Source of the DNA: Lysobacter antibioticus | Lineage (GTDB): Bacteria > Pseudomonadota > Gammaproteobacteria > Xanthomonadales > Xanthomonadaceae | Direction of reading: 5' to 3' | Length of the DNA: 64,000 nt | Assembly: GCF_001442535.1 (NCBI RefSeq) | Contig: NZ_CP013141.1 | Coordinates: forward strand, 2,887,574-2,951,573 | In this document: piece by piece, positions 46,113-54,734 of the stretch | Layout: each line of letters starts with the position of its first letter | Numbering within the stretch: the first letter of the stretch is position 1 | The notes under the pieces: generated by a model | Told to the model about the DNA's origin: nothing | The model's database searches: none | The model's input: the letters and a program-made list of their open reading frames with translations, nothing else | Position numbers and translations under genes: made by a program

Positions 46113-47317
46113 GTGCGCTTGGCTCCTTGCTGATCGGCTGGGGGCGGATGTTCGTGGAGAGTCGGTCGTTGCGCGTCGCTGCGAAGCGGCGCGCCGTGCG
46201 ATCGGAAACGAATAAAACTCGGGCAATGACTCACCCGGGCCGCATTTTCATGCGGCGACAGGTCTGCTGCGTTTGACCCCTGAAACCAGCGACTGCGCGG
46301 AGACGAAGCCTTTGGCGGCCGCTATGGGCGGCATGCCGTCGGCTTCGCGCATCGATGCGCGAGGTCGTGGAGAAGGGTGGCGTTACAGAAGCACTTTCGA
46401 TCTATCCCTGTGCGTTGCACTCCATGTCGATTCACTATCGATTATCCAAAGCAACAACGTCAACATGCGTTGTTCGATGCAGTTGACTAAATTTTGTGAT
46501 CCGAACTGAGGAAACGAATCTACGTAAAAAAAGGAATATTCGCGTGTTTCATAACTGATCGATCGCTTGTGCGAAAGCCGTGAAAAATACGGATTTTCAT
46601 TAGTCGAAGGTCGATATAAGACTTTCGGAGTACGGCTTCCGTGTGACTGTCGTCTTGCGCGTTCGGAGATCGCCGGGCATGAAGAAATGTGAGGGCGGCG
46701 TGTTCGAAAGTGATCGATTGCCGGCTTTGCAGTAAGCGTTCGATAGATAGAGGCGTCGATGTTTCAACTTGATGTGGGTTGCCTTTTGCATCGCAAATTT
46801 GTGATTGCGTTCATCGGCGATGAATAACGCTGATCATGTTTGCGACGCGCGCGCCGGATGCGCCCGACGGCTTCGCGAGCCGGGTGCATGATGCGTTCCG
46901 AACGACGTGTCGGTTCCCTGTGCCGAGATATACGAAAGCCTCGTCGCACCGGCCGATATCGCGTCTTGTTATCGGTGTCGATGTGATGAGGTCGGCGATT
47001 GCATCGCCGATGCGGTGCGGAAACCACGGGCTCGGCACAAGTTTCCGTACGCCGAAGTTCGGCGCCGACGTCGACGTCGACGTCGACGTCGATGGTGATG
47101 GCGATGCGCGATCGAAGCATCCGCTATGCGCGGCACCAGCGATTTCGACGGAGCCGTGTGCCGGCCGCGTCTCGCGAAACGGCGAGCCGCCGGTCGGGCC
47201 GTCAGCGCACACGCCTCTGCGGCGAGTGTTGGATACGCGATGGAATGGACGAGGCCGCGCTATGCGTCCTCCGGCCGATGCCTGCGGCATCGGCCGGCGC
47301 CGGATCGGTAGACAGGA
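46113..47317. other. 1.2 kb AT-rich divergent spacer upstream of the PABA operon
   Basis: No gene is convincing. The part from about 46400 to 46830 is strikingly AT-rich for this genome, with runs such as GTAAAAAAAGGAATATT near 46523. It is a likely location for the operon promoter and control sites. A simple GACGTC repeat occurs around 47070-47090. Low GC can also mark acquired DNA. Confidence 0.55.
47272..47298 (-). terminator. Hairpin after the class II aldolase gene
   Basis: Arms CCGGCCGATGCC (47272-47283) and GGCATCGGCCGG (47287-47298) are perfect 12-bp complements around a TGC loop, 20 bp after the stop codon on the minus strand. No T-run follows. Confidence 0.6.
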
Positions 47318-48109
47318 TCAGCCGGCGGCGTCGAGGCAGTCGGCGTGCTGTTTGAGCGCGCGGCGAGCGTAGTAGGCGAAGGTGACCTGGCTGCGCTTCG
47401 GGGTGGAGATCCAGTCGTGGGCTTCGCGCGCCAGCGCCGGCGGCAGCGGCTTGATCTCGCCGGCCGCCATCGCCAGCAACTGCATCTTGGCGGCGCGCTC
47501 GAACAGCGCGGCGAGCACGCAGGCTTCTTCCACGCTGGCGCAGGCGACGAGCTGGCCGTGGTGGGCGAGCAGGATCGAGCGCTTGTCGCCGAGGGCTTGG
47601 GAAATGATCTCGCCTTCTTCGTTGCCGACCGGGATGCCCGGCCAGTCCTTGAGGAAGGCGCAGTCGTCGAACAAGGGACAGATGTCCATGTGCGAGACCA
47701 TCAGCGGCACTTCCAGCATCGACAGGGCGGCGATGTGCAGCGGATGGGTATGGATGATGCAGTTGACGTCCGGACGCGCGCGATAGATCCAACTGTGGAA
47801 GCGGTTGGCCGGATTGGCCATGCCGTCGCCTTCGAGCACGTTCAAGTCCTCGTCGACCAGCAGCAGGTTGCGCTCGCTGATCTCGTCGAACCCCAAGCCG
47901 AGCCGCTGGGTGTAGTAGGTGCCAGGGACTTCGGCGCGGGCGGTGATCTGGCCGGCCAGGCCGGAGTCGTGACCGGCGTCGAACAGGATCCGGCAGGTCA
48001 GGGCGAGCTTCTGGCGGGTGCTCCAGGTGGTTTCCGGCAGCAGGTGCTGCATGCTGCGCAGCGCTTTCGCGACCAGTTCGTCCTTGCCTAACTGCAGGGT
48101 AGTGGCCAT
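47318..48109 (-). CDS. Class II aldolase/adducin-family protein
   Basis: The 263-residue protein has the zinc-site motifs of the class II aldolase/adducin fold: IIHTHPLHI and LLAHHGQLVACAS. The upstream region GLAGQITARAE matches the phosphate-loop-type start of the domain. Members cleave or epimerise sugar phosphates, or act as decarboxylases on small hydroxy acids. The substrate cannot be fixed from the sequence. ATG 48109 was used. The gene stands apart from the PABA operon, with a terminator hairpin after it. Confidence 0.9.
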   Translation of the reverse strand: MATTLQLGKDELVAKALRSMQHLLPETTWSTRQKLALTCRILFDAGHDSGLAGQITARAEVPGTYYTQRLGLGFDEISERNLLLVDEDLNVLEGDGMANPANRFHSWIYRARPDVNCIIHTHPLHIAALSMLEVPLMVSHMDICPLFDDCAFLKDWPGIPVGNEEGEIISQALGDKRSILLAHHGQLVACASVEEACVLAALFERAAKMQLLAMAAGEIKPLPPALAREAHDWISTPKRSQVTFAYYARRALKQHADCLDAAG

Positions 48110-48217
48110 GGGCTTCCTTTGCGTGCTGCCGTTCGCGTCGCTTCGTGCGACAGATGAGCTGGCGTGTTCGAACCAGCGCCTTCGAATACCAGGGCGCAGA
48201 ACATACCGAGTGCGGCC

Positions 48218-48580
48218 TCAGCTGTCACCCGTCGGGCCGGGCGGCGTGCCGTGCTCGCTGAGCTTGTATATATAGGCGTCGACCGAACGGCCGTCTTTGC
48301 GCTTCGCCGTGGTCAGCACGCGCTCATAGCCTTCGCCCTCGAATGCGTCGAGGCGCGCCCAGTGTTCGGGCAGGCGCTCGGATTCGAACAGCAGGCCATC
48401 GACCTCGGCGCCGTCCGGGTCGAGGACGATGCCGGGATAGCCGACTGCGGCGCCCCAGCCCTCCTGCAACAAGGTGCCGGTGACGCTGGCCGGCTCCCAG
48501 GTACCGGGGATGCCGGCAAGGACGTGCTCGTTCGGCCGTCCCGGCGCGAGCGTTCCATACACGAAAAGTCGATGCGTCAT
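48218..48580 (-). CDS. Gamma-glutamylcyclotransferase-like (AIG2/GGCT) protein
   Basis: The 120-residue product starts at ATG 48580, giving the canonical LFVYGTLAPG N-terminus of the GGCT fold. It has LPEHWARLDAFEGEGYERV with the conserved acidic residue expected to act as the base in the catalytic pocket. The YGTL and LDxFEGxxY motifs are complete. The enzyme would remove 5-oxoproline from a gamma-glutamyl amine or peptide. Upstream in-frame sequence is a shadow. Confidence 0.9.
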   Translation of the reverse strand: MTHRLFVYGTLAPGRPNEHVLAGIPGTWEPASVTGTLLQEGWGAAVGYPGIVLDPDGAEVDGLLFESERLPEHWARLDAFEGEGYERVLTTAKRKDGRSVDAYIYKLSEHGTPPGPTGDS

Positions 48581-48752
48581 GGTTCGGTCGGAAGTTGGGG
48601 AGCGCCAAGCTTCGCATGCCTGCGCCGGCAGGTCGCGTCCGCGGCGATGCCTCAGGCGCTCGAACGCGTCCTGACCGGCGTCGTCGACGCAGCCGGGATT
48701 TGAAGTTCGTTTCACATCGGCTGTCTAAGGTGCCTGCGACGGCAATCAAGAG

Positions 48753-49829
48753 ATGGCGGCGATGATGCGCACCGGCTATTGGAAAAAAATGAAGACCGCG
48801 TTGTTGGCGACGGTGTGCACGCTGTCGCTGCTCGCCCTCGCCGGCTATTGGTATGCCGACGGCTTCCGCCTGGACGAGCAGCCGCTGGCCGATCCGGCCA
48901 GCCGGTCGACCGATCTGGCCTTCGTGCGGGCCGGCGTCGGCGAATCGCGCGGCCGCATCCTGGCCGTGCTGACCAGCACCGCCACCATCGGCGCTTCGGG
49001 CAAGAAGGCCGGCTTCGAACTGACCGAGTTGTCGCGCGCCTATTACGTGTTCGTCGCGAACGGCTTCGAGGTCGACATCGCCAGCCCGCTCGGCGGCAAA
49101 CCGCCGATGCGGCTCGACGACGAACTGGTCGCCGCCGACTACGCCTTTCTCAACGATGCGCAGGCCGTCGCCAAGCTGGATCGCTCCGTGCCGTTGGCGC
49201 AGGTCGACCCGTCCCGTTACGCCGCGGTGTATTTCGTCGGCGGCAAGGGCGCGATGTTCGACTTCCCCGGTCATCGCGAGATACAGCGCATCGTCGGCGC
49301 GGTGCACGACGGTGGCGGCGTCGTCGGCGCGGTCTGTCACGGCCCCGCCGCCCTGCTGGAGGTGCGTCTCGGCAGCGGCCGACGCCTGATCGAGGGCAAG
49401 CGCATGACCGGGTTCAGCAACGACGAAGAGCTGTTCCTGCTGAAGGATGCGCGCCGTCTGTTTCCGTTCCTGCTGCAGGATCGCATCGCCGGCCACGGCG
49501 CCCGCTACGTCGAAGGTCCGATCTATCTCGACAACACGGTGGTCGACGGTCGTCTCGTCACCGGGCAGAACCCGTGGTCGACCTGGTCGGTGGCCGAGTC
49601 GATGGTCGCCGCGATGGGGCACGCGCCGGTGCCGCGCGAGCGCACCAGCGAAGAGGTCGGCGTGCGACTGTTGAACATCTATTACCGAGACGGCCGAGAC
49701 GCGGCCGATCGCGCCAAGGCCCACGGCGCGCAGGCGGATCGCCGGATCCTGCTGATGCATGCGCTGGTCGCCGCCATGCAGTACCGATGGAGCGATGCCT
49801 TCCATATCCAGCGTCTGGCCCGGCCGTGA
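48753..49829 (+). CDS. Membrane-anchored DJ-1/PfpI-family protein
   Basis: The 358-residue product has an N-terminal membrane helix (KTALLATVCTLSLLALAGYWY), so the domain should face the periplasm or be anchored. Residues about 70-270 have the DJ-1/PfpI fold, with GGKGAMFDFPG and the nucleophile elbow VGAVCHGPAALL (conserved Cys). About 90 more residues follow. The start is uncertain: ATG 48753, 48765 and 48789 are in frame, and none has a perfect ribosome binding site. Family members act as glyoxalases, deglycases or amidase-like enzymes. The anchored form is unusual. Confidence 0.85.
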   Translation: MAAMMRTGYWKKMKTALLATVCTLSLLALAGYWYADGFRLDEQPLADPASRSTDLAFVRAGVGESRGRILAVLTSTATIGASGKKAGFELTELSRAYYVFVANGFEVDIASPLGGKPPMRLDDELVAADYAFLNDAQAVAKLDRSVPLAQVDPSRYAAVYFVGGKGAMFDFPGHREIQRIVGAVHDGGGVVGAVCHGPAALLEVRLGSGRRLIEGKRMTGFSNDEELFLLKDARRLFPFLLQDRIAGHGARYVEGPIYLDNTVVDGRLVTGQNPWSTWSVAESMVAAMGHAPVPRERTSEEVGVRLLNIYYRDGRDAADRAKAHGAQADRRILLMHALVAAMQYRWSDAFHIQRLARP

Positions 49830-50047
49830 TGCTCGCTGGTGCGATCGGGGCGCGAACGATCGACGTGCCGGGCGCGCCACACCTTGGCGATGAACTTTGC
49901 GGATTTTGCTTTTGTGCGGCATGGCACGAATGTGCTGGCCGTTGTGCTTGGATTCCTTCGTTGTAATAGGATTGCTGTCCAACACTGCGCTTGCTAAGTC
50001 AGAACCGAAGACGACGCAGGCCGAACAGCGCAAAGGAGATCGAACGG

Positions 50048-51694
50048 GTGAGCACGAGCGCGCAACTGAAAGTTCTGTTGGACGGGTCGAGTGGGTTCTA
50101 CTTCAGCGATAAGAAAGTCGTCGCCGACATCAATAATTACTTGAAGAAGAACGACCCCGATCTGCTCAAGCAACTGCTGCCGGACAGGGACAAGGAGCTG
50201 AAGATAGGCAGGAACTATCCTGCGGCCCTGCTCGACGGCGCCAGCGAAGCGGACCGCGATGCCAGGCAGGTGAAGCTGGCGAAGCTGTCCGAGCGGCTGT
50301 CCGGCATGGTCGAAGCGAAGGCGCACGGAGGCGAGGCGCTGGCCAAGAACATCTTCGCGGCCGCTCGTTTCCCGGATGGCGACGGCGATGGCAAGCTGAC
50401 GCGCGGCCAGGTCGAGTCCAAGCTGTACGCGGCCTACGCGCCCGCGCACGACCCGGAGGCGGATGCGCGCACTCTGGTCGCCAGCCCGATGTTGAAAGGC
50501 CATCCGGCTTCGCGTGAGCCGGGGTTCAAGAAGTTGGGGGCGCAGGAGCAACTCACTGCGATTTCCGCGAAGAACCTGGACGGGCTCGCCTCCGAGCTCG
50601 ACAAGTATCAGAAGCTGTTCGCCGCCGATCCCGAGTTGGCCACCTACGACAAGTTGGTCGGTGCTACGTCGATGGATGTCTGGAAGCGTTACGGCGGCGG
50701 CGGTTTGGCCACGCATGCGACCAACGGCGATATCGCCAGTCATATCCTGCCCACCGCCGATCGCCATGCGATCCAGGATTTCGCCAAGGGCTTGACCGGC
50801 GACGCGAGTCGCGCGGCCAAGGTCACCCATACTTCCGACACCAATACCCAACACTTGGCGACGCACGATTACGCGTTCTTCAATGTGTACCCGGAAACCA
50901 ACGATACTCTGAAGCGCGAGATGCTAGGGGCCACCCGTTATCTGCGCGAGACGCCGGAAGTGGCGTCCTCGGCGATGGCGGCCAAGGCGCAGTCCTTCAC
51001 TTTCGGGTTGGGCGATTTCACCGCGCCGGAGAGGCTTAGCGTAATGACGCTGCGCGACCCGGTATATCCCGCCGGCGGCACCACCGCAGCGGATGCGAGA
51101 AAGCGCATGGAAGGGGCCGACGGATTCGCCACCTACGGCGGCGCCGAACCGTCGGCGGGTAAGGCGAAACGCCACTTCGGCACGGAAGTCGACGAGTACG
51201 AAACGTCCAGCCGATTGTTCACCGGCCAGCACGCGCGCCAAGCTTTGACCATGAATGTCCATGTCGGCTTGTACAAGACCTACTATGGTTTGTATCAAGA
51301 GGTCTTGGCGAACTCGAGCAAAGCTCCTAGTTCGTCGGGGACGAGCCAGGAGGGCGAGGCGGGGAGAGAAAAAAGGCTGGAGCAGGCGAAAGGCAAGCTG
51401 GAAGGATTCAGTCATCTGGTCAACGACATCACCGCAGAGCCACGCCCGAAGAATGACGGGAAGATGGAAACCGCGGAAGAATGCTCGCACCGCCAGGACA
51501 AGGCGGCATTGGCGGCGATCAAGTTGTACCAGTACCCGCAGTTGATGGTGTCCGGCCCGGTCGATATCAGCCGGGCGGAGAAGTTCACTCCGACCCAAGG
51601 CCTGGAGCGGGCGCCGACCGTCGCGCAGGTGGCGCCAGCGGAAACGCAGGTCCAGGTCGTCGGCGAGCAGACCCGGCGCGCGATCACGCAGTGA
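50048..51694 (+). CDS. Large soluble protein with one EF-hand-like loop, effector-like
   Basis: I do not recognise a family. The 548-residue product starts at GTG 50048 with AAGGAG about 10 bases before. It has no signal peptide. Residues about 115-135 contain DGDGDGKLTRGQV, a good EF-hand calcium loop. The middle has THTSDTNTQHLATHDYAFFNVY, loosely reminiscent of ADP-ribosyltransferase folds; this is a weak guess. A long polar, charged linker and a short tail follow. It ends in a hairpin and stands alone on its strand. The EF-hand and lack of a signal fit a substrate of a T4SS or T6SS, but no XVIPCD or other secretion signal is seen. Confidence 0.68.
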   Translation: MSTSAQLKVLLDGSSGFYFSDKKVVADINNYLKKNDPDLLKQLLPDRDKELKIGRNYPAALLDGASEADRDARQVKLAKLSERLSGMVEAKAHGGEALAKNIFAAARFPDGDGDGKLTRGQVESKLYAAYAPAHDPEADARTLVASPMLKGHPASREPGFKKLGAQEQLTAISAKNLDGLASELDKYQKLFAADPELATYDKLVGATSMDVWKRYGGGGLATHATNGDIASHILPTADRHAIQDFAKGLTGDASRAAKVTHTSDTNTQHLATHDYAFFNVYPETNDTLKREMLGATRYLRETPEVASSAMAAKAQSFTFGLGDFTAPERLSVMTLRDPVYPAGGTTAADARKRMEGADGFATYGGAEPSAGKAKRHFGTEVDEYETSSRLFTGQHARQALTMNVHVGLYKTYYGLYQEVLANSSKAPSSSGTSQEGEAGREKRLEQAKGKLEGFSHLVNDITAEPRPKNDGKMETAEECSHRQDKAALAAIKLYQYPQLMVSGPVDISRAEKFTPTQGLERAPTVAQVAPAETQVQVVGEQTRRAITQ

Positions 51695-51703
51695 GGCGGG
51701 GAC

Positions 51704-51729
51704 GGCCGCGACTCGACTGGGTCGCGGCC
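51704..51729 (+). terminator. Hairpin after the EF-hand protein gene
   Basis: Arms GGCCGCGAC (51704-51712) and GTCGCGGCC (51721-51729) pair perfectly over 9 bp, starting 9 bp after the stop codon. No T-run follows. Confidence 0.5.
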
Positions 51730-51833
51730 ATTGCGCAGCTATCGCTATGCGGCGTCGTCGACGGGCCGGGCTCGCGCCCGGCGCGTCGTCCGCGCCGTTC
51801 GCCGCGGTGGGATCGGCGGCTTACTCAAGGCCC

Positions 51834-52901
51834 TTACTTCAAGACCCGTTCTGCATCGACGATCTCCACGCCCTGCATCTGTCCCAGCAGATTGTCGAAC
51901 CAGGGCTTGTGGGTGCGGCCGACGATCGACAGCACGCGCGCGGCGGGTCGTTCGCGGAAGGCCTCGCGGATGTTGGCCACCATGCGCAGGTTGCGGGTTT
52001 CCCAGCCGGCCACGTACAACCGGCCGTAGTGCTCGGGCGAAGTGTCGCGCAAGGCGGAGCCGAAATCGCCGTCGACGACGGTGCGCAAGACGTCCGGTCG
52101 GTTGACATAGCGGTACAGCGCCAGCATGTCGCCGCTCTTGATCAAGGCTTCCTCGCGTTCGTGAATCTGGCCCATCGGTGCGGCGGCCGCTTCCCAGGCG
52201 GTCTGGACCGCCTTTCCGTACGCGGCCTCATCGGCGATAGCGACGTTGTCGCCGGTATGGTCGTCGGTCGCATGCAGGCGCTGCAGGCCCAGGCGCGCGG
52301 CCAGGCGAGCGCCGATTTGCAGGCTTTCGTCGTTGTGCAGCATCGCCTTTTCGAGCGACGCGACCAGGACATCATCGAGGCCGTCGCCGCTGCGGCGCTC
52401 GGCCTGCGGCAGTTGCAGCCATTGCACCAAGGCCGAGGCCTTGTCGTTGGCGGCCATGAACACCGCTGCGAGATGGCGACGCTGTGCGGGCGAGGGCGCC
52501 GCCGGCCAGTGCTTCAGTATCTTGTGCGCTTCGGCGATCGCCGCCGGCGCGTCCAGCCCGGTTGCGGCCTTCGCCGCGTCGGTCTTGCGGCAGTACGGCG
52601 CCATTCCTTGCGCACCGTAGATCGCCGGATGACGCGCGGCCAGGTCGCATTGCTCGCCCGAGATCGCTTCGATGGTGATGACCTCGGGCTTGAATGCGGC
52701 CAAACGATCGATCACCGGCGCCAGGGAATCGTGCTTGAAGTCCTTCGGCAGGCCGCTGAGGTGCACCGAGCCCAGTACCAGCACCTGCGTCGGCGGTCCG
52801 GCCATGCGCCGGTCGAGCGTGGACAGGTCGACTTGCGCGAAGGCATCGCCGCAACCGAACAGGCCGATCAACAAACCACAGACGGCAAGTGACTTTTGCA
52901 A
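51834..52901 (-). CDS. DUF5694-type exported protein
   Basis: The 355-residue protein uses TTG 52901 as start, which is well supported by AGGAG 7-8 bases upstream. The N-terminus MQKSLAVCGLLIGLFGCGDAFAQ is either a signal peptide or a lipobox (LFGC). The body contains VLVLGSVHLSGLPKDF and VITIEAISGEQCD, matching my memory of DUF5694 in the TraB/ChaN-like superfamily, and a late VLSIVGRTHKPWFDNLL. The role is unknown; relatives bind metals or act as hydrolases. It is divergent from the OmpA-lipoprotein gene. Confidence 0.82.
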   Translation of the reverse strand: MQKSLAVCGLLIGLFGCGDAFAQVDLSTLDRRMAGPPTQVLVLGSVHLSGLPKDFKHDSLAPVIDRLAAFKPEVITIEAISGEQCDLAARHPAIYGAQGMAPYCRKTDAAKAATGLDAPAAIAEAHKILKHWPAAPSPAQRRHLAAVFMAANDKASALVQWLQLPQAERRSGDGLDDVLVASLEKAMLHNDESLQIGARLAARLGLQRLHATDDHTGDNVAIADEAAYGKAVQTAWEAAAAPMGQIHEREEALIKSGDMLALYRYVNRPDVLRTVVDGDFGSALRDTSPEHYGRLYVAGWETRNLRMVANIREAFRERPAARVLSIVGRTHKPWFDNLLGQMQGVEIVDAERVLK

Positions 52902-53123
52902 GGTCTTACTCCTGGTGACGACAGTCGGGACGACGAGCCGGCATGGTACTCAGGCACGCAGGGAGGTACCAGGGAGCGGATCGGCGCGGTCTTGCGTGCG
53001 AGACGCGGTGGGGCGGGCGCGATGGCTGCGGCCCCTCCCGGCCGCTCCGGTCGCCGCCTTCGCTTGCCACTGTCACGGACGTTCGTGTATCTATGCGCGT
53101 CGACTACATCAAGGAAGGATGCG

Positions 53124-54350
53124 ATGCGTATTTCAGGATGGCTATTGGCGATAGCGTGCGCATTGGTCGTCGCCGCCTGCGGCAAGGATCGGGCCGCCGA
53201 GGTCGTGCCCGCGGCGAAGCCGGATCGAACCGCCTCGCCCGCATCCGCGGCCGCCGATAGCGAGACCGACACCGAAACCAGCGCCGATCGTGCGGCCGCC
53301 GATGCGTTCCCGGCGATTCCGCTGATCGTGGTGCCGGAGATCGTCGGCGTGACGCCGGCGCAGCGGGCATTGGAATCGTCGATGCAGGAGATCCTCGACC
53401 CGATCGCCGGGATCAGCGTGAGCCCGGCTCGCTGCGACGCCGGCGGCGGCTTGCTGCGCGACGCCGGCATCACCAGCGTCGACGCGCAAGGCAATCTGAG
53501 CCGCAACGGCGACGGCGGCATCTTCCGCATCGCCGCCGACGGCAGCGGCAGCGCCAACTTCGAAGGCGGGCTGGTCGTGGTCAACCGCGACGGCAGCGGC
53601 AGCATCAACGGCGGCGAGGACGGCGACGGCGATGCCATCGTCCGGGTCGAGGCCGACGGTTCCGGCAGCTACAACGGGCCGGCCGGCATGATCACCCTGG
53701 ATGCCAAGGGCGCCGGCACCTGGAACGGCGAGGGCAGCCTGATCCGCAACAACGGCGACGGCAGCGGCACCTGGAACGGTCCCCTGGGCTTGGTCACGAT
53801 CAACAACGACGGCTCGGGCACCTGGAACGGGCCGCAGGGATTGATCCGCAACAACGGCGACGGCACCGGCCAGGTCGACACGCCGGCGCGCACCATCAAG
53901 ATGGAACCGCTGGCTAAGGTGCCGCCGGCCGGGCGCTTCCCGCCGATCAAGAAATTCGCTCCGCCGGGCGCACCCTGCGGTTATCTGATCACCCTCAACG
54001 ACCGGGTCTTGTTCGACTTCGACAAGTCCGACATCCGCGCCGACGCGGCCAAGGTGCTCGATACGCTTGCCGGCGCGCTCAAGGACATCGAGTCCGGCGG
54101 CGCGCAGAGCGGCGGCATGGAAATCCGCGGCCATACCGATGCCAAGGGCAGCGACGATTACAACCAGTCCCTGTCGGCGCGGCGCGCCGATGCCGTGATC
54201 GAGGCCTTGCAGCAGCGCGGCGTCGCCGACGATGCCTCGGCCAAGGGCTATGGCGAATCTTTGCCGGTGGCGCCCAACGAGATCGGCGGCCAGGACAATC
54301 CAGGCGGCCGTCAGCTCAACCGCCGCGTCGAGATCTTCGCGCGCAGCTGA
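53124..54350 (+). CDS. OmpA-family lipoprotein with DGSG-NG repeats
   Basis: The 408-residue protein starts at ATG 53124 after AAGGAAGG. It has a lipobox (LVVAAC) near residue 19. A Gly/Asn/Asp-rich region (about residues 140-252) is built of seven short repeats of about 17-20 residues, with a core like DGSGTWNGPxGL (for example in NNGDGSGTWNGPLGLVTI). The C-terminal part (about 290-408) is an OmpA domain, with VLFDFDKSDIRADA, EIRGHTDAKGSDDYNQSLS and a closing NRRVEIFA. The repeats probably make a beta-helix-like spacer between the membrane anchor and the wall-binding domain. Upstream in-frame sequence is discarded because it removes the lipobox. Confidence 0.93.
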   Translation: MRISGWLLAIACALVVAACGKDRAAEVVPAAKPDRTASPASAAADSETDTETSADRAAADAFPAIPLIVVPEIVGVTPAQRALESSMQEILDPIAGISVSPARCDAGGGLLRDAGITSVDAQGNLSRNGDGGIFRIAADGSGSANFEGGLVVVNRDGSGSINGGEDGDGDAIVRVEADGSGSYNGPAGMITLDAKGAGTWNGEGSLIRNNGDGSGTWNGPLGLVTINNDGSGTWNGPQGLIRNNGDGTGQVDTPARTIKMEPLAKVPPAGRFPPIKKFAPPGAPCGYLITLNDRVLFDFDKSDIRADAAKVLDTLAGALKDIESGGAQSGGMEIRGHTDAKGSDDYNQSLSARRADAVIEALQQRGVADDASAKGYGESLPVAPNEIGGQDNPGGRQLNRRVEIFARS

Positions 54351-54436
54351 GGCTACCGCTGAGCAGGGTCGGGCGCGTTCTTATCAGTGCTGCCGACCTG
54401 TCGTATCCTTCGCGCTTCTTCCAGCGGAGCTAGACA

Positions 54437-54643
54437 GTGGACTTTGAGACGATCGGAGAAGTGGTGCAGACCGACGAGTTGTCGGACGTCAACCAGCGTC
54501 TGCAGGACGGCTGGGTGATTCTCGCGATCGCCACCGGACATCGCGCGGACGGTGAGCCGCGCTTCGCGTATTCGATGGGGCTGCCCTACGAAGACGACGA
54601 GGAAGAAGAGGACGAAGACGAGGAAGAAGAAGGCGACGAGTAA
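54437..54643 (+). CDS. Small DUF1737-like protein with acidic tail
   Basis: The 68-residue product starts at GTG 54437. Residues 1-48 (VVQTDELSDVNQRLQDGWVIL) follow the DUF1737-like pattern of a short beta-alpha-beta fold, in which LxxxVNxxLxxGW is typical. The rest is nearly all Asp/Glu (DDEEEEDEDEEEEGDE). The gene lies 86 bp after the OmpA-lipoprotein stop, and a strong terminator follows. The role is unknown. Confidence 0.8.
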   Translation: MDFETIGEVVQTDELSDVNQRLQDGWVILAIATGHRADGEPRFAYSMGLPYEDDEEEEDEDEEEEGDE

Positions 54644-54668
54644 ACCCTCGTACCTGCTTCGCGTTGCG

Positions 54669-54701
54669 CTGCGGAGGGCTTCGGCCCTCCGCAGTCGTTT
54701 T
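54669..54701 (+). terminator. Rho-independent terminator with TTCG loop
   Basis: Arms CTGCGGAGGGC (54669-54679) and GCCCTCCGCAG (54684-54694) pair perfectly over 11 bp around a stable TTCG tetraloop, followed by TCGTTTT. This is the clearest terminator in the window. Confidence 0.9.
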
Positions 54702-54734
54702 GGGCGCGGCGGTAGCGCCTGTCGTCGAGCCCGT

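Noticed and set aside
46273..46509. Small plus-strand open frame in the AT-rich spacer
   Set aside because: No believable ribosome binding site or domain; the composition changes abruptly within it.
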